A DNA stretch of 64,000 nt, taken from Lachnospiraceae bacterium. GTDB lineage: Bacteria; Bacillota; Clostridia; Lachnospirales; Lachnospiraceae. This document shows positions 36,050 to 46,457 of this stretch, piece by piece. The notes beneath the pieces were generated by a model. That model was not told the origin of the DNA, searched no databases, and saw nothing but the letters and a program-made list of their open reading frames with translations. The DNA is taken from assembly GCA_017480195.1 (NCBI GenBank), contig JAFVBE010000035.1:30320-94319 (forward strand), read 5' to 3'. The position numbers and the translations under genes are program-made. Numbering within the stretch: the first letter of the stretch is position 1; each line of letters begins with the position of its first letter.

Positions 36050-37849
36050 CTATTTTATATCAAATCCTGCAAGTCGTAAGATAGCCAAAGCATTGGTAGT
36101 TGTACATCTTCCGGTGCGGATTTTATAATCAAATTTAAGCTCATCATTATCATAATATTCTTCAAAATGATAATTATCCGCTTTATGTCCGGCTTTATCT
36201 TCCAAATCACAAAGTTCAAAATCATGTGTGGAAACTATCGCAATACATTTATTTCCTGCTAATCTTCTTATTGCCTCCCTCGCTCCTACTATTCTGTCCG
36301 CAGAATTAGTACCCTTGAATATCTCATCTATAAGACATATCATAGGCTGCTCTTTCTCCCTATATTCCGCCATCGCCTTTATCCTTAGAATCTCAGCATA
36401 AAATGTTGATATACCATGTGCCACATCATCCGTAACACGCATCGAGGTAAATATCTTCATATATGAAGTATCTAATCTGTCAGCGCATACCGGGGCACCT
36501 ATATATCCTAATACAAGATTTATTGCAAGCGTTCTTAAGAATGTAGTCTTGCCCGACATATTAGAACCCGTAATAATAGTAACTCCACCCTTTAATTCTA
36601 TGCTGTTATCAACCACAGCTTCACTGTTGATAAGCGGATGATACATATTTTCACCGACAACTCTTACATCAGAACTGCTCTCATCTATATCTGCCCACGA
36701 GGTTCGCTTCACATTCTTAATAACCGCATAGCTTAACAGCTCTTCAAATTCCGCAAGAACTTCAAATGTCTTAGACAGATTATCAGCATATTTTTTTTTC
36801 CATCTTGCCACCATAAAACTAAGCTGATAATCCCACAGAACCACTCCGCTTAATATCTGATGGATAAGAGGATTGTAAGATATGTTATATGCCTGCCTGA
36901 GCTTACGTAAATCCTTAAATGCATTTACTGCACCATTTTCACCGGATATAAAGCTCTGTAATTCAACAAGCAGTTCTGAATTAAATTCATGATTTCCAAC
37001 CAATTCAAGCATATCAGAATACCAGTCAATAGTATGCCCCATACTATACAAAGGGAAAATCACACCATCCGTAACAGTCTTGGTAAGCCATGTAAATATC
37101 AGAAATACCAGGAAAAGAATCAAAGGATATCCATAGCTTATAATATGGACTGCCCAAAACACAATCAGAATAATTTCCACAATAGGAAACAGCACTCTGT
37201 CCACTCTTGTCCACGTAGGAAGCCACCCTTCCTTCTCGTCACTTAAATATTTAATAAAAGCCTTTAAATCCGGCTTTTTTTTATCCTCTGCAAGTCTAAT
37301 ACCAGCAGCCTCAAAATCTATGGCAAAATCAATATCATCACTTAACTCGGATATTGCACTATGTCTTTTGTCATTCGAATTCAAGTCTGCATTAATCAAT
37401 CTCAAATCATCTGCCAGAAGTTTTCTTCCCATATTTGTATGACATACGCTTATCATCTGATACAGTGAATTAGCACCGAGCAGATCAATATCCTTAGCGA
37501 CCGTATCGCCATCAGTTAAAAACTCTTCCCCTGTATCCTCGAAGCTTCTCCAGTCATCACTATATCTTTTGATATATCTGTCTGTTACGGCAATTTTACT
37601 TTTATTTATCCCGCTAAGCTTATCCACATCACTGTGCTTCTTCACAAGATAAATGAAGGTAGCAAGAACTATAATTCCGAATATAAGAGCCACAGGCTTA
37701 TCATCAGATATTCCTATCAGAAAAAGTGCAAGTCCTATAAGGAATGAGATAATTCTAAATGTCGAAATCATTGAATACTGTCTTTCAAGCATTTCATATT
37801 CTTCATTCAGGGTATTCAATTTGTCATTATATATTTCTTTATTCTTCAT
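36050..37849 (-). CDS. Membrane-anchored MutS-family ATPase without mismatch-recognition domain
   Basis: This 599-residue protein has a C-terminal MutS ATPase domain with Walker A TGSNMSGKTTFLRT (about residue 425), the STFYAE motif, Walker B ICLIDEIFKGTNS and the THD switch. The N-terminal two thirds hold a MutS core-like helical region and two hydrophobic hairpins (residues ~29-66 and ~211-250), so it is probably membrane-bound. The mismatch-binding domain and the C-terminal Smr nuclease are both absent, so it is neither MutS1 nor MutS2. The role is unknown. Confidence 0.85.
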   Translation of the reverse strand: MKNKEIYNDKLNTLNEEYEMLERQYSMISTFRIISFLIGLALFLIGISDDKPVALIFGIIVLATFIYLVKKHSDVDKLSGINKSKIAVTDRYIKRYSDDWRSFEDTGEEFLTDGDTVAKDIDLLGANSLYQMISVCHTNMGRKLLADDLRLINADLNSNDKRHSAISELSDDIDFAIDFEAAGIRLAEDKKKPDLKAFIKYLSDEKEGWLPTWTRVDRVLFPIVEIILIVFWAVHIISYGYPLILFLVFLIFTWLTKTVTDGVIFPLYSMGHTIDWYSDMLELVGNHEFNSELLVELQSFISGENGAVNAFKDLRKLRQAYNISYNPLIHQILSGVVLWDYQLSFMVARWKKKYADNLSKTFEVLAEFEELLSYAVIKNVKRTSWADIDESSSDVRVVGENMYHPLINSEAVVDNSIELKGGVTIITGSNMSGKTTFLRTLAINLVLGYIGAPVCADRLDTSYMKIFTSMRVTDDVAHGISTFYAEILRIKAMAEYREKEQPMICLIDEIFKGTNSADRIVGAREAIRRLAGNKCIAIVSTHDFELCDLEDKAGHKADNYHFEEYYDNDELKFDYKIRTGRCTTTNALAILRLAGFDIK

Positions 37850-37927
37850 ATACCTTAGGATACCATAATTATACTTTTAAAGCAATTTTAAAGTGTAAAC
37901 TTTCTGTGAAAACCAACATACTTATCC

Positions 37928-37956
37928 TTGATTTTTAAATATACTTGTATTAGAAT
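37928..37956 (+). promoter_or_regulatory. Promoter of the YtxH-like gene
   Basis: TTGATT (37928-37933) and TAGAAT (37951-37956) are 17 bp apart, about 50 bp upstream of the start at 38004. AAAGGAAG precedes the ATG. Confidence 0.7.
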
Positions 37957-38003
37957 ATTATTTATCTAATTTGTTAAAAATATAAATGAAAGGAAGTTAA
38001 ATT

Positions 38004-38408
38004 ATGGGTAAATTATTAAAGGGTCTGGTAACTTTAACTGCTGCGACTGCTGCCGTAGGCGGTTTGGCTTATGTATTTAAAGATCAAATCAAGGAAAGCA
38101 AGGTCTACAAGGATTATGAAGTAGACGAGAAGATTAAAAAGGTCAAGAATACTATCAATGAAAATGAAACCTTTAACAAGGTTAAAGATAAAGTAAATGA
38201 AAACGAAACCTTCAACAAGGTTAAGGACACCTTGAAGGAGAAGATGCCTAAGGTCTTCGATAACGAAGCAGACTATGTTGACGAGGGTGAAATATTCTTC
38301 GATGATTTGGATGCAGCAACAAGTGACAGAGATTATGTATCTCTTGATGCTGAGGATAAGGCAGACGCTGATGATACAACTGATGCAGAGCCTGTAACTG
38401 AAGGCTAA
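38004..38408 (+). CDS. Small membrane-anchored protein with tandem 13-residue repeats (YtxH-like)
   Basis: This 134-residue protein starts with one Ala/Thr-rich hydrophobic helix (LLKGLVTLTAATAAVGGLAYVF), followed by a basic helical region with near-identical repeats (NTINENETFNKVK and DKVNENETFNKVK). The C-terminal tail is acidic and disordered. The layout resembles YtxH-type stress proteins of Firmicutes, but the similarity is only general. It is transcribed alone. Confidence 0.75.
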   Translation: MGKLLKGLVTLTAATAAVGGLAYVFKDQIKESKVYKDYEVDEKIKKVKNTINENETFNKVKDKVNENETFNKVKDTLKEKMPKVFDNEADYVDEGEIFFDDLDAATSDRDYVSLDAEDKADADDTTDAEPVTEG

Positions 38409-38419
38409 GACTTGCCCCC

Positions 38420-38443
38420 GGGGACGGGGGTTAGGGGCGAAAA
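38420..38443 (+). repeat. G-rich 24-nt repeat, copy 1
   Basis: GGGGACGGGGGTTAGGGGCG followed by AAAA lies just after the YtxH-like gene. Near-identical copies occur at 60920 and 63977 in the same orientation. It resembles REP-like GGGGACGG elements common in Firmicutes genomes. Three runs of four or more G could support a G-quadruplex only with help from a fourth run. Confidence 0.8.
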
Positions 38444-38444
38444 C

Positions 38445-38484
38445 GGAGGCATTCACTAAATGTGATATGCCTCCATTTTTATTT
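38445..38484. terminator. Bidirectional Rho-independent terminator
   Basis: GGAGGCAT (38445-38452) pairs with ATGCCTCC (38467-38474), extended by TCAC/GTGA inside, and is followed by a T-rich tail. It lies between the YtxH-like gene and the convergent aroA. Confidence 0.9.
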
Positions 38485-38497
38485 TGTAACTACTATT

Positions 38498-39781
38498 TTA
38501 TCTACATAGCTTTCTTAAGGTCTCATAGAAATTCGGATATGATATGTCCACGCATTCACTGTTCAATATTTCTGTCTCACCATCGGCATTAAGTCCTGCG
38601 ATAGTAAAGCTCATTGCTATTCTGTGGTCAAGCTTGCTGTCGATTGCAGCACCACTTAATTTTTTGTCAGGATTTCCGTTTATTATCATTCCGTCTTCGG
38701 TCGCAGTAACATCTGCGCCCATCACCTTTAGATTGTTCACTATACTGTCTATCCTGTTGCTCTCCTTAACCTTTAACTCTTGAGCGTCCTTTATTATGGT
38801 TGTGCCCTCTGCGAAGCATGCCATAACAGCTATAACAGGTATCTCATCTATAAGTCTTGGTATAAGTTCTCCTCCAATGGTACAGGCTTTAAGTCTTGAT
38901 GTCCTAACTGTAATATCCGCCACAGGCTCAGCAGATGAATTAGCTTTTTCTTCTATCTCAACATCTGCGCTCATCATTTTGCATACCTCAAGCATACCGT
39001 CTCTGGTAGGATTTATACCTACATTTTTAATTGTGAGCACCGAGTTATCCACTATAAGTCCTGCTGCTATAAAATAAGCTGCTGAGGATATATCTCCGGG
39101 TACATCTATTCTTCTTGCATATAACTCCTCTGCCGGCTTAACTGTCACTGTCTTATCTACAGTGCTGATATCAGCGCCAAAATCTCTGAACATTAACTCC
39201 GTATGATTTCTGCTTACATAAGGCTCTGTTACCGAGGTTTCACCGTCAGCATAAAGTCCGGCAAATAATACACCTGACTTCACCTGCGCCGATGCTACAG
39301 GCGAATCGTAATGTATTCCCTTAAGCCTTGTCCCATTTATAATAAGCGGCGCACAGCCGTTATCATTCTCGCTTTTTATATCTGCTCCCATCATACTAAG
39401 CGGGGTCATAATTCTTCCCATTGGTCTTTTCTGAATGGATGCATCTCCATTTACCCTTGATGTAAAATCCTGCGCTGCAAGTATTCCTGACATAAGCCTT
39501 ATCGTAGTTCCGCTGTTGCCTACATCAAGTATTCCATCCGGCTTCCTCAAGCCATGCAGTCCCCTGCCGTGAATGATGACTCTTGCTCCATCATTTTCTA
39601 TGTCAATTCCCATTTTCCGAAAGCAGCTTATAGAAGAAAGGCAGTCTGCTCCCTGCAGAAAACCATATACCTCTGTGTCTCCCTTTGCAAGCGAGCCAAG
39701 CATAATACTTCTGTGTGATATGGACTTATCTCCCGGTACCGTCAGTTCTCCCGACAATCCATTTGCCTTATTTACTACCAT
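38498..39781 (-). CDS. aroA: 3-phosphoshikimate 1-carboxyvinyltransferase (EPSP synthase)
   Basis: This shikimate-pathway enzyme joins shikimate-3-phosphate and PEP. It is about 427 residues with LTVPGDKSISHRSIMLGSLA near the N-terminus, LDVGNSGTTIRLMSG (PEP site), VASAQVKSGVLFAGL and KVKESNRI. I chose ATG 39781, which has AAAGGATAGG upstream. An ATG at 39802, directly after the previous gene's stop, adds seven residues but lacks a site. It follows the glycerophosphodiesterase gene in the same direction. Confidence 0.95.
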   Translation of the reverse strand: MVVNKANGLSGELTVPGDKSISHRSIMLGSLAKGDTEVYGFLQGADCLSSISCFRKMGIDIENDGARVIIHGRGLHGLRKPDGILDVGNSGTTIRLMSGILAAQDFTSRVNGDASIQKRPMGRIMTPLSMMGADIKSENDNGCAPLIINGTRLKGIHYDSPVASAQVKSGVLFAGLYADGETSVTEPYVSRNHTELMFRDFGADISTVDKTVTVKPAEELYARRIDVPGDISSAAYFIAAGLIVDNSVLTIKNVGINPTRDGMLEVCKMMSADVEIEEKANSSAEPVADITVRTSRLKACTIGGELIPRLIDEIPVIAVMACFAEGTTIIKDAQELKVKESNRIDSIVNNLKVMGADVTATEDGMIINGNPDKKLSGAAIDSKLDHRIAMSFTIAGLNADGETEILNSECVDISYPNFYETLRKLCR

Positions 39782-39802
39782 AGTTTTACCTATCCTTTGC
39801 AT

Positions 39803-41623
39803 TTAGTATTCTTTTATCAGTCTTCTGAAAAAATCAGATAAAAGACTGTCATTGGCATTATATATAATATCCTTAGTCTTGTAAGGATCATTTGTTATTA
39901 TCACATCTACATCCAAAAAAAGCAAATCTTTAATCTTGCTCTCCGTATCTACTGTCCATGCGTATAATTCTTTTCCATTCTTATGAACATTTCTGACAAG
40001 CCTTGCAGATATAAAGCTATACTGTATGCTGAATGCGTCCACATACTCCATATTCCCTATATCTCCGTATGCTACATACATTATATATACCGTAAATAAA
40101 TCGGGATTAACCTCCTTGGCCATCTTAAGCGCATCATAGCTTGATGAAGCGATGACGCACTTATCAAGATAATCATATTCCTCGAGTATATCAATAATGC
40201 CCTCCACATAATCCTCACTGTCCGTATCCGCAGGCTTCAGCTCAATATTTAAGAATATATCCTCAGTTACGGCGAAATCAAGAGTCTCTCTTAATGTAGG
40301 AATTTGTTCTCCTGCATACTCCTCTGAGAATAAGCTTCCGGCATCAAGGCTTTTAATATATTCAAGACTTACATTTCCGACCTTTTCATTTACTCCTGTA
40401 GTTCTGATTAAATTCTCATCATGTATTACAATATATTCTCCGTCCTTCGTCTGTCTAACATCAAGTTCAATCGAATCCGCCTGATTTTCAACCGCAAGTC
40501 TGAAGGCCGCCATAGTATTCTCAGGCGCATTTTTAGAGTCTCCTCTGTGTGCCGTAACCTCCACTCTGTTAGGATGAGCAACATTGAGACTTACATAGTT
40601 GTTCACATTAAGATATAAATATATTCCATTTATAAAAATACTTATCAGAATTATTACAAATGATATTGTCTTTGTTTTTTTTCTATATTTTACATCATAA
40701 TATTTCTCTGAGTTTTCTTTTACAAAATATATTTCCTCATACTCTTCATTCTGATAAAAGCAGGTACATATATATGAAAATATGAATGGGGTTGATACCG
40801 TTACCAATACCATATATACAATTAATATAACAATATTAATCACTGTGCCAAATATGAATCTCATTCGCTTATAGGTTATGAACTTAGACATAATCGCGAC
40901 AAATCCGCCCGCGATTAAACCTTCCAAAATTATCATAGCAAGCGCCATCAATAGATTATAAAGTATTATTCCGCCTATTATTTTAACGAAATGTTTTTTT
41001 ATAGTATTCCTGCTTAGCTCAACTGACTTTTTATGGCTCGCTCTGTATACCACATAATAATTAAGCAGAAATATCCTTGATGCCGCCAGAATACAAAGCA
41101 GAAAATACGCAACGCATATCATTATAAATGATGACCTGTATTCTGATATGAATTCATAAAAATAATCAGGGAATTTTAATTCTAAAATTGAGCTTATTAT
41201 GACAGCAGAATATATCCAGGGAATAACAAATAATACATCTATAACAGTAAGAAAATTTCGTGGTTTAAGGAGTCTCAAACCATTTGCAATCCCTCTAAGC
41301 AGAATCTGCAGCGCATTGGTCTTGACATGTCTGTGCGAGGCATCCATCGCATATATTACCGCCGACATATTTATAAGAAAATACATCAACACCAACAAAA
41401 TAATCATAAGCCATGCTATATATGTGGTTGGTGAAATAAGGTACCTTCTTAGTCTGCCAAGCGAGAGGAACTTTACGCCTGACAGCTCTATTGAATAATT
41501 AATTATCGTATATAGAAGTGGCACGAGTATGACCGCCGCTAAAAGCTTATACATAACCTCAAATAAAAGAATAGAAGGAAAATTATACTTAAACATTTCA
41601 AAACTCTTTTTAAATGTTTTCAT
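39803..41623 (-). CDS. Membrane glycerophosphodiester phosphodiesterase
   Basis: This 606-residue protein has an N-terminal GPDPase_memb-type domain with about eight helices (residues ~1-330) and a C-terminal extracellular GDPD domain. The GDPD catalytic motifs are clear: VTAHRGDSKNAPENTMAAF, SIELDVRQTKDG and IVIHDENL. It hydrolyses glycerophosphodiesters, possibly from lipoteichoic acid or lipid head groups. GGAGG precedes the start. Copy 2 of the dispersed element lies 28 bp upstream. Confidence 0.92.
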   Translation of the reverse strand: MKTFKKSFEMFKYNFPSILLFEVMYKLLAAVILVPLLYTIINYSIELSGVKFLSLGRLRRYLISPTTYIAWLMIILLVLMYFLINMSAVIYAMDASHRHVKTNALQILLRGIANGLRLLKPRNFLTVIDVLFVIPWIYSAVIISSILELKFPDYFYEFISEYRSSFIMICVAYFLLCILAASRIFLLNYYVVYRASHKKSVELSRNTIKKHFVKIIGGIILYNLLMALAMIILEGLIAGGFVAIMSKFITYKRMRFIFGTVINIVILIVYMVLVTVSTPFIFSYICTCFYQNEEYEEIYFVKENSEKYYDVKYRKKTKTISFVIILISIFINGIYLYLNVNNYVSLNVAHPNRVEVTAHRGDSKNAPENTMAAFRLAVENQADSIELDVRQTKDGEYIVIHDENLIRTTGVNEKVGNVSLEYIKSLDAGSLFSEEYAGEQIPTLRETLDFAVTEDIFLNIELKPADTDSEDYVEGIIDILEEYDYLDKCVIASSSYDALKMAKEVNPDLFTVYIMYVAYGDIGNMEYVDAFSIQYSFISARLVRNVHKNGKELYAWTVDTESKIKDLLFLDVDVIITNDPYKTKDIIYNANDSLLSDFFRRLIKEY

Positions 41624-41651
41624 ACTTTTCCTCCTTGTTTTTTATAGATAC

Positions 41652-41846
41652 GCAATATGTATGAATAATATAGGTATATCGCAGGCACGCTCTCGCTAAG
41701 ATTCTCACGCAGCGGTACTAAGTGTCTTAATCCTGTTAAAACATATTAACTCGCATTCGCTCGTTATATGTTTTCCAGTCTTAATCCACTAACTACCGGC
41801 GGCTCATATTACCTGCTTATACACCTATATTATTCATACATATTGC
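41652..41846. repeat. Dispersed structured element, copy 2
   Basis: The outer stem pairs 41652-41674 with 41824-41846, 23 of 23 bases perfect, and its sequence is unrelated to the stems of the other copies. The core is 41681-41816, with only two differences from copy 3. It ends 8 bp before the queA stop codon, so nearly the whole gap between queA and the glycerophosphodiesterase gene is the element. Confidence 0.9.
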
Positions 41847-41853
41847 TATGCTA

Positions 41854-42879
41854 CTATAATATTAACATTGCATCTCCGAACGAGAAAAATCTGTAATGTT
41901 CCTTTACTGCAATTTTGTATGCTTGAAGTATTTTCTCTCTGTCATATAGTGCTGAAACTAACATTAATAATGTTGACTCAGGCAGATGAAAATTCGTTAT
42001 CAGGCGGTCAACGCATTTGAATTTATAACCCGGGTAGATAAATATATCTGTCCAGCCGCTTGTAGGTTTGACCTTGCCATTTTCGTCAGCTACGGTTTCA
42101 AGTGTTCTTGTGCTTGTTGTTCCGACTGAGACAATTTTACCACCGTTTGCCTTTGTGTCATTTATTATGCCGGCAGCTTCTTCATCTATTACATAGAATT
42201 CACTATGCATATGATGGTCTGTGATATTATCAGCTTTGACAGGACGGAAGGTTCCAAGTCCAACATGAAGTGTAACCCTTGCTATCCTTATACCCTTTTT
42301 TTCTATCTCATCAAGAAGCTCATTGGTAAAATGAAGTCCTGCCGTAGGTGCTGCCGCCGACCCGTCATGCTTCGCATATACGGTCTGATACCTGTTCTTA
42401 TCCTCAAGCTTATGTGTTATATATGGAGGGAGCGGCATCTGTCCAAGCTCGTCCAATACCTCTTCAAAAATACCATCATATTCAAAGCTTATAAGCCTGT
42501 TACCCTCATCAACTATATCGACAACCTCTCCGATAAGCCTTCCATCACCGAAGGATATTCTCGCACCAACCTTAGCCTTCTTGCCCGGTTTTACAAGAGT
42601 CTCCCAAGTCTTATCGTCCTTGCGTTTTAAAAGCAGAACCTCTATTGAGGCACCTGTATCTTCTTTTACACCTATAAGCCTTGCAGGGATAACCTTAGTG
42701 TCATTTATTACCAGACAGTCTCCCGCGTTAAGATATTCAATCACATCTGTAAAATGCTTATGCTCTATACTTCCATCATCACGATTAATAACCATAAGCT
42801 TAGAATCACTTCTCTTAAGCAGCGGGTCCTGCGCTATAAGTTCTTCCGGAAGGTCATAGTAAAAATCACTCAGCTTCAA
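41854..42879 (-). CDS. queA: tRNA S-adenosylmethionine:ribosyltransferase-isomerase
   Basis: This 341-residue enzyme makes epoxyqueuosine in tRNA. It starts [19 protein letters not shown] and has the family motifs [35 protein letters not shown] and [15 protein letters not shown]. The length is normal. It follows pheT by 19 bp, so it is probably co-transcribed with pheS-pheT. Confidence 0.97.
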   Translation of the reverse strand: MKLSDFYYDLPEELIAQDPLLKRSDSKLMVINRDDGSIEHKHFTDVIEYLNAGDCLVINDTKVIPARLIGVKEDTGASIEVLLLKRKDDKTWETLVKPGKKAKVGARISFGDGRLIGEVVDIVDEGNRLISFEYDGIFEEVLDELGQMPLPPYITHKLEDKNRYQTVYAKHDGSAAAPTAGLHFTNELLDEIEKKGIRIARVTLHVGLGTFRPVKADNITDHHMHSEFYVIDEEAAGIINDTKANGGKIVSVGTTSTRTLETVADENGKVKPTSGWTDIFIYPGYKFKCVDRLITNFHLPESTLLMLVSALYDREKILQAYKIAVKEHYRFFSFGDAMLIL

Positions 42880-42898
42880 ATCTGTCTCCTCCGAAGTT

Positions 42899-45325
42899 TT
42901 ATGCTCGAATTTCTATATTCATCTTGCCAAGCTCCTTAAGCAGCTTATCGATTATATCCGATACTTCCTTATCCTCAAGAGTTCTATCCTTCGCTCTGAA
43001 GGTCATGGTATATGCAACTGACTTCTTACCCTCTGCTACCTGCTCACCCTCATATACATCGAATAATTTATAAGACTCAAGAAGCTTACCGCCGCATTTC
43101 TTAATTACCTTCTCTATCTCACCCACGAAGATACTCTTATCAACTACAAGAGATAAATCTCTGGTCATGCCCGGGAACTTAGCTATTCCCTCATATTTCC
43201 TATCAAAATCAGAGAGCATGGTGACAGTCTCCATATCAAGTACGGCAACATATACATCTGCCTTAATACTGTAATTATCTGCCACCTCAGGATGAAGCTG
43301 TCCAAGATAACCGATGACAAGATTACCCTTCTTAATCACGGCCTGTCTGCCCGGATGTAAGAACGGCTGCTCAGTAGACGGTTCGTAATTTACATCCTTA
43401 CCAAATCCAAGCTTCTCAAAAAGTTCTTCAACAACTCCCTTCAAATTGAAGAAATCTCCTCCGCCATACATTCCGAGTGTAAGCTTCATCTTCTCATCCG
43501 GAAGTTCAGTAAGAGGAAGTGCCTTCGGTATATAAACATTAGCAAGCTCATATAATCTTGCTTCCTTATTTCTTCTGTTGTAATTCGTAGAAAGTGAGGT
43601 AAGTATTCCATTTAATGAAAGTGTTCTCATTATTGAGTAATCCTCACCAAGCGGGTTGGATATCTCGATAGCTTTTCTATATGAAGAATCCTCTGATATA
43701 AGTAATTTATCAAATACCTTCGGACTCTCAAAGGAATAACACATAGCTCCTGAGAAGCCATTGCCCTCACATATTGTTCTGGTTATATCATTTATTCTCT
43801 CTGCATATGATTTCTTACCCGCAGTAGCCTCCCCATGCGGAAGTGTCGTAGGTATATTGTCATAGCCGTAAAATCTTGCAACCTCTTCGGCAAGGTCCGC
43901 CATACAATTAAGATCCTGTCTGAAGGTTGGTATTGTTATCATATTAGTATCAGGATTATATACAAGTTCAAGTCTTCTGAAATAATCGAGCATATTCTCC
44001 TTGGCAATATCGGTTCCAAGAAGCTTATTCATCTTATCAGGCTCAAATGGGAGCTGCTTTTCCGATACAGGATGAGCATACGAATCAACCACTCCGTCAA
44101 CCACCTTGCCACAGCCAAGCTCCTCAATAAGCTGACAAGCTCTGTTAATTGCTTCAAGCGCAAGATTAGGGTCAAGTCCCTTTACGAACTTTGCTGAAGC
44201 ATCTGTTGAGAGACCGATTCTCTTGGTAGAAAGTCTGATATTGGTTCCATCGAAGCATGCAGCCTCAAAAAGAAGTGTCTTAATATCATCAGTTACCATA
44301 GAGTTCTCGCCACCCATGATACCTGCTATAGCTACTTCCTTCTCGCCGTCACATATCATAAGTACATCACTGTCAAGTGTTCTCTCCTGTCCGTCAAGCG
44401 TTGTAAATTTATCTCCATCTGAAGCTCTCTTAACTATTATCTTATGACCTGCGATAGTGTCTAAATCAAATGCATGCATAGGCTGACCGTATTCTTCCAT
44501 AACATAATTAGTTATATCTACTAGATTATTTATGGAACGAATACCCTGTGCAGCAAGTCTTTCACGCATCCATTTAGGAGATGGCCCGATTTTAATATCA
44601 GTAACAACTCTTGCAACATATCTCGGACACAAATCAGTATCCTTAACCTCAACAGATATATAATCATTTACATCGCCGCCTGAGCCCTTTACTTCTACAA
44701 CAGGTGGTACAAATTTCTTATCAAAGGTTGCCGATACTTCTCTCGCCATACCAAGCATTGAGAAGCAGTCAACTCTATTAGAAGTTATCTCATATTCAAC
44801 CACTGCATCATCAAGCCCAAGCGCCTTAACCGCATCGTCTCCCGGCTTAACTTCTAACTCTGCAGGGAATACATATATTCCATCCTCCGGTGCCTCAGGA
44901 TAGAAGTCTCTTGATGAACCAAGTTCTTCTATACCGCACATCATACCATTACTTTCAACGCCACGAAGCTTACCCTTCTTTATCTTGATTCCATCAGGAT
45001 ATTCGGTGTCATCGCCATGTGCAGCAGCTACCTTTCCTCCATCAAGTACAACAGGCACTAAATCATCCACCTGCATATTCTTCGCACCTGTTACTATCTG
45101 TATAGTTTCTGTGCCGATATTTACCTGACATACCACAAGCTTATCTGCATCAGGATGCTTCTCAATAGACTCTATCTTACCAACCACAATATTCTCTAAA
45201 TTCTTATCCTTCTTCACATAATTCTCGACATGTGAACCCGACAATGTCATCTTATTAACAAAGGTTTCTATATCGACATCCAAGTCAGGAACATATGCTT
45301 TAATCCATGAAATCGGTGTATTCAT
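42899..45325 (-). CDS. pheT: Phenylalanyl-tRNA synthetase beta subunit
   Basis: This 808-residue subunit has the EMAP-II-like tRNA-binding domain ([20 protein letters not shown]), B1, B3/B4 editing region, B5 ([12 protein letters not shown]) and the C-terminal FDX-ACB domain (ISYTM-like [14 protein letters not shown]). It forms the alpha2-beta2 synthetase with PheS, whose gene is 15 bp upstream. Confidence 0.97.
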   Translation of the reverse strand: MNTPISWIKAYVPDLDVDIETFVNKMTLSGSHVENYVKKDKNLENIVVGKIESIEKHPDADKLVVCQVNIGTETIQIVTGAKNMQVDDLVPVVLDGGKVAAAHGDDTEYPDGIKIKKGKLRGVESNGMMCGIEELGSSRDFYPEAPEDGIYVFPAELEVKPGDDAVKALGLDDAVVEYEITSNRVDCFSMLGMAREVSATFDKKFVPPVVEVKGSGGDVNDYISVEVKDTDLCPRYVARVVTDIKIGPSPKWMRERLAAQGIRSINNLVDITNYVMEEYGQPMHAFDLDTIAGHKIIVKRASDGDKFTTLDGQERTLDSDVLMICDGEKEVAIAGIMGGENSMVTDDIKTLLFEAACFDGTNIRLSTKRIGLSTDASAKFVKGLDPNLALEAINRACQLIEELGCGKVVDGVVDSYAHPVSEKQLPFEPDKMNKLLGTDIAKENMLDYFRRLELVYNPDTNMITIPTFRQDLNCMADLAEEVARFYGYDNIPTTLPHGEATAGKKSYAERINDITRTICEGNGFSGAMCYSFESPKVFDKLLISEDSSYRKAIEISNPLGEDYSIMRTLSLNGILTSLSTNYNRRNKEARLYELANVYIPKALPLTELPDEKMKLTLGMYGGGDFFNLKGVVEELFEKLGFGKDVNYEPSTEQPFLHPGRQAVIKKGNLVIGYLGQLHPEVADNYSIKADVYVAVLDMETVTMLSDFDRKYEGIAKFPGMTRDLSLVVDKSIFVGEIEKVIKKCGGKLLESYKLFDVYEGEQVAEGKKSVAYTMTFRAKDRTLEDKEVSDIIDKLLKELGKMNIEIRA

Positions 45326-45340
45326 CTTTCTATCTCCCTC

Positions 45341-46360
45341 CTACCACTGCTGTAAAAATCTCATATCATTTTCATATAAAAGTCTCATATCATCTATTTC
45401 ATACTTAAGAAGCGTAATCCTCTCAAGTCCGATACCGAAGGCAAAGCCTGAATATACCTCAGGATCAATGCCACACATCTCAAGCACATGCGGATGTAAC
45501 ATACCACAGCCGAGTATCTCTATCCAGCCACTTCCCTTACATACACGGCAGCCTTTGCCCCCGCACTTGAAACAGGTAATATCTACCTCAGCCGATGGTT
45601 CTGTAAACGGGAAATGGTGTGGTCTGAATTTGGTCTTGGTATTTTCACCAAAAAATTCTTTAGCCCACTGGTCGAGAGTTCCTTTCAAATCTGCCATAGT
45701 TATATTCTTATCTATGACAAGTCCCTCAACCTGATGGAAGGATGGTGAATGTGTAGCGTCAACCTCATCTGACCTGAATACTCGTCCCGGTGATAATATT
45801 CTTATAGGGAGCTTGCCCTGCTCCATAATTCTTGCCTGCACAGGAGAAGTCTGTGTTCTAAGAAGAATATCCTTAGTTATATAGAATGTATCCTGTTCAT
45901 CCTTAGCCGGATGGTTAGCAGGTATATTAAGTAACTCAAAATTGTATTTGTCGTATTCTATCTCAGGTCCTGAAACTACCTCGTAGCCCATACCTATAAA
46001 TACTCTTTCCAAATCCTCAAGAGCTGTCTGATTAGGATGTCTATGTCCATCAATTTTCTTTACACCCGGTAAAGTTACATCGATAGTTTCTCTCTTCATC
46101 TTCTCTGCCCTTGCAGCCTTATTGATAGCCTTGAGCTTCTCATCAAGCTTCTCCTCGATGTTAGCTCTTACCTCGTTTACCATTTGGCCAACCTTTGGTC
46201 TGTCCTCCGGTGCAACATCCTTCATACTCTTTAAAACCTGGGTAAGCTCACCCTTTTTACCGAGTATGGCAACCTTAATCTCGTTTATTACAGAGGCATC
46301 CTGTGCTTCTGCAATCCTTGCAAGTGTCTGCTCTTTAATCTGACTTAACTTCTCTTTCAT
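45341..46360 (-). CDS. pheS: Phenylalanyl-tRNA synthetase alpha subunit
   Basis: This 339-residue catalytic subunit has the N-terminal coiled-coil tRNA-binding arm, the class II motif 2 LRTQTSPVQARIM and motif 3 GFAFGIGLERITLLKY. A CxxC-CxxC insert (CFKCGGKGCRVCKGSG) is visible. No T-box leader fits in the 97-bp upstream gap. Confidence 0.97.
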   Translation of the reverse strand: MKEKLSQIKEQTLARIAEAQDASVINEIKVAILGKKGELTQVLKSMKDVAPEDRPKVGQMVNEVRANIEEKLDEKLKAINKAARAEKMKRETIDVTLPGVKKIDGHRHPNQTALEDLERVFIGMGYEVVSGPEIEYDKYNFELLNIPANHPAKDEQDTFYITKDILLRTQTSPVQARIMEQGKLPIRILSPGRVFRSDEVDATHSPSFHQVEGLVIDKNITMADLKGTLDQWAKEFFGENTKTKFRPHHFPFTEPSAEVDITCFKCGGKGCRVCKGSGWIEILGCGMLHPHVLEMCGIDPEVYSGFAFGIGLERITLLKYEIDDMRLLYENDMRFLQQW

Positions 46361-46412
46361 TTTATATATATCCTCACTTTCATATCTCGCTTACCTGTCT
46401 CGCTCGTCAAAT

Positions 46413-46437
46413 GCATGCCCGTGCAAGCACGGCGTGC
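46413..46437. other. GC-rich hairpin upstream of pheS
   Basis: GCATGCCCGTGC (46413-46424) pairs with GCACGGCGTGC (46427-46437) with one bulge, in an otherwise AT-rich genome. CGCTTACCT occurs on both sides of it (46388 and 46446). It could be the terminator of the upstream membrane gene or another dispersed repeat. Confidence 0.55.
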
Positions 46438-46457
46438 GCTTTCCCCGCTTACCTACT

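Noticed and set aside
46361-46457. Possible T-box leader for pheS
   Set aside because: The gap is only 97 bp and has no T-box motif or specifier-loop-like structure.
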